64,000 bases of DNA from NCBI GenBank assembly GCA_030737835.1, contig CM060852.1, positions 11,391,603-11,455,602 of the forward strand, in the 5' to 3' direction. The first letter of the stretch is position 1, and each line of letters starts with the position of its first letter. The notes below the pieces were generated by a model. It saw only the letters and a program-made list of their open reading frames with translations. It did not search any database and was not told the origin of the DNA. The translations under genes and the position numbers were made by a program. This stretch comes from Acorus gramineus. Its lineage: Eukaryota > Streptophyta > Magnoliopsida > Acorales > Acoraceae. This document shows positions 37,682-49,500 of this stretch, piece after piece.

Positions 37682-39092
37682 GAAGAAAAATCAATGTGTG
37701 AGAGCTTTATTAGGAAGTTAATACAGGTGAAATTAGAGGGAAAAAGATGATGAGGACACTAAATATGAAAGATATGTCTGAGATTTACTGACAGTGGATT
37801 TGGCACATTTAATAAGACACGTTTTTGGGCAGGTTGGGTTTGATTTGGCACTGGGCCTTTTCATTATATAATTGCATTGTTATACCATCTTTTTTCAACT
37901 TCTATTTCAATTCTATATGTTTCGTTAACGTCAAATGCTGAGATGTATATAGTGTTAAAAAAAAATTATATTGTTTATAAATGAATCAATAGAAGTTATT
38001 AAAATATATATTTTATTTTTTATAAACATACATGTATAACATATTATCATCATGTATATTATTTTTAAAAAAATAACCAACTAAAACTGGGCGTGAAAAG
38101 AAATTGAATCGTAACGTTCCCTTTCATTAAATCATAGTGATTACCTTTCATTAAATCATAGTGATTTGACTTTTGACCTTTTCTTTTGGATGGAATCAAT
38201 GCTTCCATTTTGAGAAATTTGGATAACAAGTCATTGAATGAAGTGTCCCCACACGCTTTGGCGTGGCGGATGGGAAACCCTCCCTTTTGAGGGAGGTCGT
38301 GCATTTAAAAATAAAACTTTAATCCATTACAGAGTAGTTTTCATAGGTTATTCTTGTTAAGGTTTAGTTTCACATGGAAATAAAAGGTTGAAATAAGAAA
38401 AAAAATTAAATTAAATTACTTGTTATCCTATATAGCATAAAAAAAAAAATGAACAATTGTTCACATTTTGATATAAAAAATGAGTATCGTTTGTTTTGTA
38501 AAATTAAAATAACATTGATGAGTACTTTTCTAAAAAAAAAAAATCCAAAATAAAAAAAATAAAAGAATGTGTTCCACTAAACAATATTAATACTCCCATT
38601 AATAGGAATGATAGATTTGGTATTTTTTAAAAAAATTTAAAGTTATCCCATATTTGATTCAAATACAATATTGAGGATATAAACACAAAAAATAGGATAA
38701 TAAAAAGCATTAACAAATATAAATCTAAATAAAAATAGTAAATTTTTATCTTCATAAATTATGTTAACTTATTTTAAAAATTTATCATACTAGAATCAAG
38801 GCCTTATGGACCATAGCCTCGTACTCTTATAACATGATCCTTCTACGGAAAAAAAGAAAATCCTTGAATGAGGTGCATGCATGGCCTTGACTCGTGTGAG
38901 ATTTGGTGTGGGTCATCCATCATATCAATATTGTGGTGGATTTACGAGGAGAGAAGATCCGGCATTCAATCAATCATATCAATTTGACAATGTATACTTT
39001 GATGTCCCCCCACGCGCTTGGGTTTGAGATTTTTATTCCTGCATCTAGCAGGAATAAATAAAAATAAATTGAAAACAGCCCCCCTTCGGGCT

Positions 39093-39582
39093 AGGGCTGG
39101 TAAACGAGCCGAGCAGCTCGGGCTCGGCTCGGTTAAAGCTCGCTCAGGCTCGTTCGATTAGACAAACGAGCCGAGCTTGAACAATTTTTAAAGCTCGGTT
39201 TGTAAACGAGCCGAGCCCGAGCCTAGACGAGCTCGTTTACTTAACTGAAAAAAGGTTAACGAGCCGAGCCCGAGCCGAGCTCGAGCCCGAACTTATGTTA
39301 CTTTCACATGTATAAGGTATTGTGATTTATGAAATGTGACTTCTTAAATGCTAAACAAGATTTTTTTTAGCTAAACGAGCCCAAGCCGAGCCTTGATTCG
39401 AGCTTCAGCTTGGCTTGTTTAACAAACGAGCCGAGCCGAGCTTTAACCGAGCTTTTCACGAGCCCAACGAGCCGAGCTTGAACACAAAATGAAGCTCGTT
39501 CCCGAACCGAGCCGAGCCCGAGCCGAGCCTGATACTAAACGAGCCGAGCCTGAGCAGGTCAAAGCTCGGCTCGTTCGGCTCG
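39093..39582. mobile_element. GAGCCGAGC-rich insertion element with 9-bp flanking duplication
   Basis: The 490-bp block is packed with AACGAGCCGAGC and its inverse GCTCGGCTCGTT, more than a dozen copies. They mostly read one way in the left part, with mixed orientation toward both ends, around an AT-rich core (39296-39372). CTTCGGGCT stands directly on both sides (39084-39092 and 39583-39591), consistent with an 8-9 bp target duplication. Similar sequence is widespread in plant genomes. Superfamily not determined: the duplication size fits hAT or Mutator, but the outermost termini are not well inverted. Confidence 0.55.
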
Positions 39583-39789
39583 CTTCGGGCTGGGTGTACA
39601 AGTGGGCTCTGTCCACAACTCCACATCGTGTGTGATCGCCCTACAGGGTTTGTAATTTGTAATTGTCCTATGTACCCCAAAAATTAAATGTATACTTTCA
39701 TCTTTTATTTTTGATGGTTCATATTTTCTTTAACATGATATAAAAGTTGAGTTGAATTTCAGCATCAAGTCAACAATGAGTATTCTAAA

Positions 39790-40245
39790 AATTAGTGAAA
39801 CATGAAGGATCCGGTGGATTCTTTCCTCCAAAATGACATAAAGCTAAAATGATATAAGAATTCCCACTTGACAACAAAGATATTGGAAATATTCCTACTG
39901 TAGAGGGAAAATTTTGTGCTCTCCCTGAATGTGTCATTCCTAAGTAAGCATTTTTCGCTACTCACCCAATCCACTAAAAGAAAACTTCTGGTCCTTCTTG
40001 ACTTCACTAACTTGAGTGTTAGAGTCCCCTTAGCCGGCACTATACCGGTGTGCAAGGTTTTTTGGGTGCAAGATCTTCACCTGAAGGCGGAGCTCTGACC
40101 CTATCACTCTTGTTTAGGTCATTCACCACCTTCACCTATTATTACAATATCATTTGTATTTTCAATCTAAATAACATTTCTCAGTTACAACTAACCTCAA
40201 AATCATGTGTGGCTGATACCGGAACATCACATTTCATTCTAGGTT
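39790..40245. mobile_element. Possible LTR retrotransposon remnant
   Basis: The motifs TGACTTCACTAACTTGAGTG, TTAGCCGGCACTATACCGGT and a GGTTTTTTGGGTGCA stretch resemble the internal part of many plant LTRs (the TGACTTGAGCGTCGGAG-type sequence with a following CCGG block). No reverse transcriptase, primer-binding site or paired LTR is seen, so the assignment rests on resemblance alone. Confidence 0.35.
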
Positions 40246-40565
40246 GAGACATCTATCATACTGGAATGATATATAAACAACAAAAAAGCCAGAAAGCAAA
40301 CGTGCAAGGATGATCGGTGTACAACAAAATATATCACGGCACACAAAAAATTAACCATTCTGACTGGAAATAACTGAGGATTCAAAATTAATGTGTGAAT
40401 CATGTGTGATTATTCCACCGCTTGGTGCCTCACAATATGTGAATCAAGATAATTTAACAAAAAAAATCCCATGTAGAACCAAAAAAGAATATAAGTGAGC
40501 GCACCAAAATATATGATGAATATCATTAACTTAATAAATATGGCAGATCTTACGTTCTGTGGTGG

Positions 40566-43500
40566 TTATTTTGGGGGAAAGGAGAGCTCTTTAAGCTGTT
40601 GAGGGTCGACCCTCGATGGGGCTCGAGTGAGGGCACATTGAGCGGTTGTAGTCTTTGGGAAAGCTATAACATCTCTGATGGAATTAGCACCAGCTAACAG
40701 CATTACCAAACGATCCAACCCGTAAGCAATTCCACCTGGAAAATAATGCATAGTGTAGCTCTTAATTTATAAAATTCATCACCACATGGAGATGGAGAAA
40801 AGATCAAGGTTAGCTCAACAATTATGTAAGCGCCTTGCAGTGTGTGCCAATGGCCTGAATGAGAATACAATACATGGACAAGATACCCTGTTTTTTAAAC
40901 ATCAGGCAAATAATTCTTCAAAGTAAACCTACAATATGATGGATGTTATAAATGACAAGCATACAGGCATCCAGGCAAAAGCCTAGAAGGTGGCAAGGTA
41001 CGTAGTTGCATAGGAGTTTTTTTTAATAATAGAAAAAGTTATAGTATGACATTCATGTATGGAACTATGATATGGATATAAACTATATTAATATAACACT
41101 GGTATAAACTAGGGTACACCTAAAGCATATGACACATTGAGAAATACAAGGATGGAAGGAGGAACATGCAGATGATGGCCTTTTCTTCTTCTTCTACTTT
41201 TTCTTTTTTCCCCCTTCCGTCGGGGCGGGAGGGAGAAAGGCCGCGGGGGAAGAGGAGATTTAAGTATGCACGATTTGTTTGGATAATAGGCAAGCATTAT
41301 TGGATTTAGTCAATTAGGGTTCTCTTAAATTTGATTTTTTTTTTTTTTTTTGTCCATCAGATTCAGATATGTTTTTTTATAAGTGGTGGGATTTGAACTC
41401 AGGACCTCACAGTTCCAATTTAAGATTCAGTTATGTTATTCAAGCATCTCTTGTTATTGAATCAACTCAAATGTCGTGAAGCCTGTTTTTCTATTATTTT
41501 TGGAACCAAATTTTGGCTCAGCAGTAAAACAAGTGATTAACTAGCGTTCCACTTGTGAGTAATGACATCCAGGAGTACACTGATTCCTACATGTTGGTTG
41601 TAAAATGGAAATGTTGTGAAAGAGACACTGACATGTTTAAATTTTTTTTTAAGTCCAGATATATCCTCATCTAGATGTATTTATATAGGACACAGTTAAT
41701 ATATTGAAATAGCTAATAGTCAATTTTGATGTCCCTTCAATCAAACTATTGGCCAATTTGATAGCTCTGGTCCAGAAGGAGAAGTCCTCCTTAGAAGTCT
41801 GGTAGATTCCATGAGAAAGAGAAATGAAGAAAAATTTGTTTGGGATGCCTAGGAATGACCACAAGAATTGAGGACTTCAAATGTCATTTATGGGTATTCA
41901 ACAGAAGGAGAATGAGAATGAAGGCCAAACTAACTCTATATAACAGATATGCAAGTAAAGATTTCATACCATGAGGAGGAGCACCCATGTCAAACGACTC
42001 CAAGAGATAACCAAATTTTTCTTCAGCCTGCATATGAATTGCAATTAACTCCATATGTCCAAAGTAGAATTGACAAAAATAACAGAAAGGGAAAAAAAGG
42101 CATGCAAACAATTGCATGATCATCATAAACTTCTTTTGCCCGGAATCATTTAGTAAGCAACTGAGCATAAAGAATGAGTTCAATTCATGGCAACAGATAA
42201 AATCAATTTCCAACTAGTATATCAATCTTCTTGTTAATAATACAACTAGATAACTACATAAAGAGAGAAGGGATGTTAATTAAACTCTCGAGAAGACTAG
42301 AACCAGGTAGCTCTTACTCTTCGCTTCCTCATTGAAGAGAGAAAAGAGAAGGGATGCTAATATAATTATAGAGAAGGAAGTAGTTGTTACTCTCTAATTC
42401 TCATGACTTCTTACTTCACTCACTATAAAGTCAACTTATTTACACCCGTTTCCATTGTATATTATGGTGTTCCATTCCAAACTGAACTCGTGGGTGTGGT
42501 GATGGTTGGGCCTTGCTGCAACAGTTTGATAAGTAAAGTTCAATTACCTATTCAATTAATTATGTTTTATACAAAAAATATTGAAAGGAAGTTTAATTTG
42601 CTTGCTTCGTTGAACAAGAAGAAAGTAAACACCAGAGAGGAAGGTAATAAGATGGTTCTATTGAGCCATATTCTACCACAAATTGCTGGTGTAAAAGAAT
42701 TTAATTGTCATTTAAAAAACAGACATTTGTTTTCAATATAAAAGAATTTCAATAGTGAGATTAAACTATCTACTGAATTCTTCTTCACGTGCAACTTAAA
42801 ATTATACTGTTATTCACCTACATGATGAACAGCTTTATAGTGTTAGACTATATCCCAATTCAGTGGCTCGCTTATTCAGCCAATATTTATGGTAGAAAGC
42901 ATGCAAAGTGGTAATAAACCTAACTTTGTCAAGTAATGAGTAAGGCATCCACCTGTTTCGGGGTGATACCGACGATTTCTAAAACCTTTTCTTGAAATAC
43001 ACGTTTATAAATTCTCAAACTCCCTCCACCAATCTGCTCAACAACAGAAAAAAAAAATTCATTAATAGTTTTCTTCGTGTAGTTGATAACTGAGCAAGAA
43101 AATTTCAAAAGATCACAAAAAAAAACATAATGCACAGATGCAAGTTATTTAATGTAAAAATTAACTAAATGCATGTAAGTAGATTTTAGAAATATAGATA
43201 CGATAAACTAGTGAACACTGACTGGTTGGCTGGGGAAGAAAATTTCATAACCAAAAATAAAAAATGAAAAGAAAAACATGGTGTTAAACTGATAGGTCAG
43301 TCTATTTGAGCTATTATAAATCACACATTTAAAAGTCCAAAAAAATAAAAAAAAACATGGATGAGAGCAATAATCAAAGCACCTCTACGCCATTATAGAC
43401 CATATCATAAGCCAAGGCCCGGGCAGTAGAAAGGTCATTCAAGTCATCCGGGTTTGGCGCAGTAAATGGGTGGTGCAAAGCCTGCAGTGATAGTGCATGA

Positions 43501-46500
43501 ATAAACATGTAAGTTGCACCCAAAAAAAATCAGAAAATGTCTTAAATACAGGAATACCTTATCATCCATATCAAAAAAAATCATGAAATCAAACACATCT
43601 AATATGACAAATGCTAAATTTTCCACCATAAAACTCCAAATGACTTCTTCTTTTTTAATCATACATGCAAAGAAAAACTTTCTAAATCTTCATGTATAAT
43701 TCAGGTGTCTAATTGTAATCTATCTCACTATCCACACTTCTCAGAAAAAAGATTCAATGCTAAATGGAATATGCCAACCATGATACTGAAACAGGGATTG
43801 TAGTTAACAAGGAAATAGAAGTAATATTAAAGGTTGATGTTTTGACTGGGGTGGTGCTCCCAGGTTCTCTCATGCTCAGGTCTTTCGAACATATAAAATA
43901 TATTATATAATGGAAATGATGTCATAAATCTCTCTGCAACATCATTTTTATGGAAAATTGTTGCTCATTTATTATAAAGTAATACCTCTACACAGATTTA
44001 CATACGTATTTATTCTACCTTGCACAAAAAAGATGACCAAGAAATTTTTAACATTTTCATATATATATTGACCAACTAGAGGTGATCCCTCACATCAAGA
44101 AAAATAAGTTGGCAATGTATCATCTTTAAACATAACGAAACACGTCAAAATGTTGCAAACTAACACTGCAATGATCTAGATGGTCACCAATATATTAAAT
44201 TCTAATTGATAATTTTTCAGTAAGGCCTCTTAACTGTCTGAAATGTTGAGAGCAATATATGTGATGAGTAAAACACAGAAATTCAATGGAACATGACAAA
44301 ATTGAAGGGCATGTCATCGCATATCCAACACAGGACAACAACAAGATGCTTAAAAAGTTTAGGACATTGTTTCAGAAATATTGTTTCTTCTCTCACATGA
44401 ACATTTAGTCTTGATAGAGTGAATTATGATCTATGCTTCGAAAGATTTGTACAACATGATCACATAAATATTGAAAATTTTCCAACAAACTACTTACCAA
44501 AAAAAAAATTTCAATAAACGTAACTCACCTCAAACCTCTCTTCCAAGCTGTTCCATTCAAACATTGGAAAATCAGTCACCCAGAGAATCGAATGTGCTGA
44601 CTATATGTCATTATATTAGAAGAGGTTAGTATATACAATGTACTCACTAATCAAATATGTGACAAAAATGAATTTCTTAAAAAGAAAGAGTGTTTTGTTT
44701 ATAAAACAACTTTCATCAGCGGAATGGATTTTTTTTTCATTTTGTATCTTCAGGAACATGCCAATCACATCTAGATATAGTCTGGTATTTTATGAGTCTC
44801 ATATATTATAGATAAATATAACACTGAATAATACCCGGAATTTATTCAAAACAATTAAAACTTACCTGATCAATAAGCCCCAGTTCATGGGCTATAAATA
44901 TCCGAAGCCTGTCTAGAGTCTTATTAGCTGATGACTCATCCCCAACTGCAAATAAGATAAGATCCCCTGACTGTGCACCACAAAGTGTCAGCAGTTGTTC
45001 TCGGCTTGCAGGTTCCAGACTAGATACCAGTGCGGGGATACCTTCAACCTCTCCTACATAATTTTGAAAAAGGATTTGTGGGATTGGTTCAAATTTTAAA
45101 CCCCCCCCCCAAAAAAAAAAAAAAGGGACGAGAACAGATGGAGAGGTCATAAACTTACCATCATCCAAGACCTTGAGAAATGGCAAACCCTTAGCTCCAG
45201 ATTTTATAGCTTCACTGTAAATATTACCCTTTTTAAGGGCAGTATTAGAATATTTTTGGGATCCAGAAGGCACACACAAGACTTTAATGCTTTCCCCATT
45301 TCCCAATGTATCAGAGAAAACTTTAAAAGTAGAACTTGAAAAAATTTCATTGACCTGCATTTACAGAAAAAGAAAAAAAAATCAGAACAAAAATAAACAG
45401 ATGCAACCATGCAGTAAATTTGTTGCATGAGATAACAGGTTCAAATTGTAAAAAAAAATTATTTATGATTTACATGAATACCAACTTCATACTGATATGC
45501 ATCAAAAAATCTACTCAGCTAGAGTTCCATTTTATATGGTGGAGCATTTGTTTGTCCAGGGGATTCAAGATGGTTTATTATATAAATTTTTTATGATTTA
45601 TTATAGAGAATGGAGATTATAGCATGCAAGGAAGAGAATGGAAGATGGTTATCACCTAGCTAACTAGGCAAAAATGATGTTATGATTTATAAACGAGGCA
45701 ATGCACCAGTTGAATTATACTTCAGTGTCCAGCGTGATTACTTGAAGAAGAGATGCATGTGACTGATATTGTAGCAGCTGCATAATAATAAAATCTTCAA
45801 CTCTCACACCAGCTGATGCATGTGTAATGGAAGGGCTTACATTCTTAAGTTCCATATCAAAGCGAAGATCTGGCCTGTCTGATCCAAATCTACTCATTGC
45901 CTCAGCATATGTTATCCTCGGGAAAGGATCAGGAAGCTCAATACCTTTTATTTCACGAAACACCTGAAATAAAATAGCTTATTTAATAAGACCAGCTGGA
46001 AAATATTCTGAGATAAATTATAATATTGAACAATGAAAAACAGAGAAATAACACAGTGACCGACATGTCTCATCAAATCTTCATTGAGTTTCAGCATGTC
46101 TTCCAATGGTGTGAAAGCCAATTCCATATCCAATTGTGTGAACTCAGGTTGTCTATCTGCTCTTAGGTCTTCATCTCGAAAACACCTATAAAGGAAAGAA
46201 ATATAAGATCCATGCATGTTAAAATCGAAGATCATACTTTTAACAGTACCACATGCTTATAAAGTCATGAGTACTAATCAAAATTACAAGTTGTCACACA
46301 GATCAATCATGATAGAACCATAGTAAATCATTACCCATTCAAATGGAATATGTGACATCATCTCAAAAAAATGGAATATGTGACAAATTCATTAAAATAT
46401 ACTTGAATAAATTTTCATGAGAATGTAAGATTATCTATTACTTTCCCCCGTCAAACAGGGTACTACTAATAATATTGCTCGACACAAAATAATAACAAAG

Positions 46501-49500
46501 ACCGCTTTTTCGTAGAGAACTTACAAGAGTGAAAAGACCATTGCATAAATGAAATCTTCAGTATTTCAACACACATGTTCATTAGCAATGCAAAATACAA
46601 ATTCCGTTTTAAAAAAAATGGGTGCCGCTGCTTATTGAAAAGTAAGGCCCAATGCTCAAAGACCAGCTTTGGTAAATATAGATGGAAACCACTCCCCAAA
46701 CAAGAAATTAATTTAGTGAATGAAGGTTTAAAAAAAAGAGAAGAAAAGGAATGAAAAGAAAGAATGATGCAATAAAATTACCTTGCTATCTGGTAGTATT
46801 TTGGAAATCCACCAGCCATCAGCATTTGTTTAAACAATTGTGGACTTTGAGGCAGAGCATAGAAACTTTCTAGCTTCAAAACCATATTGGAACAAATTAG
46901 AAATGTAAACTATTTACCATTTATATTGTATGTGGTCAATCAACAGGAAATTTATCAATTGAATTTATGATAAGTATAAGCAAAAAAATAAATGAATATA
47001 TTTTTATCATGAAAGGTCAAGATCCCCCGACAAACAACTGACAGAACTTACACCAAATTTTGCTTCTGTCATTCTGCAGACAATAGACTCTTAATATTGA
47101 GAATTGAAGAAAGGGTAGTGAGACCCATATGGAAGAGTCAATAATTCCTCAATCATGCCAAAGTTGGCCATCACATTCAAACAGTTAGTGCAATGTTCAT
47201 CTCTGTTATCCCCAGTCATTCATTTTACATGGAGGCACATCCATGCATATATTACCTAGCTTCTGCCTTGAACATGCAGGAAAAAAATAAAACCCTGTCA
47301 TGTGTTCATACTACAAAAGATAACATCAATGCTATAAAAGTATAGTAGTTCGTGGTGACAGAATTCACTAGCAATATAAATGATATCCGTGGACTTTCTT
47401 AAAAAAATCACTTGTGTGCTAGATGATGGCAAACCATATATGCATGCTTAATTTTAATGCACTGCAGCCACAGACATTGCCCTGCTCGACAGACACAAGT
47501 TTGACATCTCTGCTCTTTGCCGTTAAAATTTAAAAAAAATTGGCATTATTCAAATTGTATGTCAATGTTTCTTCCATTCAAGCCACTGTCAGTCTTTCAG
47601 ATATTTATTTTAGGATCCCGGACAAAAATGTGTAATAAATGCTCAACTCCAAAATTTAGAGTTACATGCTATGCAAAATGATGATTCTGAGAAAAAGTAA
47701 ACATGAACTGGTGTTGAAAAAATTTGGAAACCACAGGTTACAGAGGTAGGAAAATACATATGGAAGATATGATTCTGACGGAGAACTAATTTTCAAGATA
47801 ATAATTGATAATGAATGAACCAACTAATCCATTTGAAGCAAAATTGATCTAATTCTTATCACAATATTATAAAGTTACCTACGAGTTTTTAATAATTCAT
47901 ATGGAGGTCGACTAGTATAATGTAGAACACAAAAACACATAGAAACAACTAAGTTATTTTCTTTATTAACAATAGAACGTTTCTATATGATACAAAGAAC
48001 AAATATGAAGGCTAAAGACTGCAGTTACAGGAATATTTGATTTAACAAGAACTAGAGCATGTCCACATGCTATGATCTATGAAATACATTATACATTGAA
48101 TGAGACAGCACTAATTGTAATAGATGCCAATTTTGAGCATCAACATAAGATTTTTTTTTTTTTTTTTGAGCAAAACCATAAGATATGTTAGTCAAAAAAA
48201 ATATACCTGAACACGTGAGGGTACAAGATAATCTCGAGCACCTTCAGGAGTGGATCTTGAAAGTATTGGAGTCTCAATCTACCTTAAAACCATTTAAATT
48301 CAGAATCAAGAGAAGGCGATACCTTAAAATATGAAGCAAGCATGTAATATATAAAAGAGAATTTGTATTATTTATTTAGTTTCTCTTCTTTTTTTATCAT
48401 GGAGACACCCAGGTAGAAATATATCCAGGGACGTTGGAGACTCCATACTTCATAGAGCAACAAGCAAAGGTCCTATTTGCGAGAATATAGTCGTACATAT
48501 AACGATTTCCATACTATTTAAAAATTCTCAAAGGAGAGACTAATGATCATGCTTTTTGATAAGTCTCATGTCAAATTATCATTTCACTTTTAAGACATTT
48601 TATATGGAAAAATACATTAATTAAACATAAAAATATGCAAAAGTTGAGTGAGAGAAATGGATTGGCTAGACATACCTATCCATATTTGAAAACAATGTTT
48701 GCAAATGCACGAAAGTAATTTCCAGGGAAAAAGAACACTCTTTAAAACTCATGATTGTATGCCCCAACATTCTCAATAAATATCTTGATTGTACATTCAT
48801 TTAGCACCTTAATTATAGGTGACTTAATCATAGGTGGTGATGGCAATCCCTATTAATGATTGTTCAATCACTAGAACAAAATTTGGTTGAAAGGATGAGA
48901 GCCCTGTGGATTCATTCCAGTGTTTTGGTTGGCTGAAGAAGCGTTCACGATTGATAATAGTTGTAAAACAAATGCAAACAGCAGCGACTGGTAGTTCTTT
49001 CTTTGGCTAAGAGATGACATAGGAAGAGCTTGCAATCAACAATAGACTAATGGGCTCAAGGAACTAATCCTTATTACATTTTGTTCCACATCACCCATGT
49101 TTTAGAGAATTTCATTTCATTTATTTCATACAGATGGAAGACAGATCAAGGATAATCATGCTTATGTTCTGTAACTTGAAAGGACCATTCACTCAGTAGC
49201 ACCGGTTCCCATGTCGGTTTTTTCTTTTGTTTTGCTTCCCTGTCGCATAAATAAGAAGCAATATCTGTCTATATTCAAGACACACCAGGAACTCATCCAT
49301 TGTAGCCATGGGAGGAACGGCTGCAATTTAACAACGTGTGGCTTGGCCGAATGCCTATCATTTACTTCAAAAAAAAACAACAACATGTGGCTCAAACATT
49401 ACAAGAAGCACCCTTCTAAGAAGTGACAGTCTATTGAACCCCTTAGGTATCAATTTTAAACATCGATTCAATGCATAAATAAATAAATTTGGATAATCGC

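Larger units (their letters stand above)
35804..38960. repeat. Tandem segmental duplication, unit 2 (MADS copy B)
   Basis: The second unit starts 3391 bases after the first and follows it head to tail. Homology includes the start block, the MADS gene (36879-37601), its promoter, and patches up to CGTGTGAGATTTGGTG at about 38893, which resembles 34393-34410. Extra DNA at about 38250-38880 and 36100-36320 has no counterpart in unit 1 and looks inserted. Confidence 0.7.

Noticed and set aside
38200..39010. Similar phrases GTGTCCCCACACGCTTTGG and GATGTCCCCCCACGCGCTTGG at about 38241 and 39001
   Set aside because: The match is short and isolated; it may be a repeat end, but no borders can be drawn.
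49118..49165. Minus-strand [10 protein letters not shown] as a candidate for the missing AspRS LDLRR exon
   Set aside because: Only LDL matches, a stop follows directly, and no suitable splice sites or following helix sequence are present.
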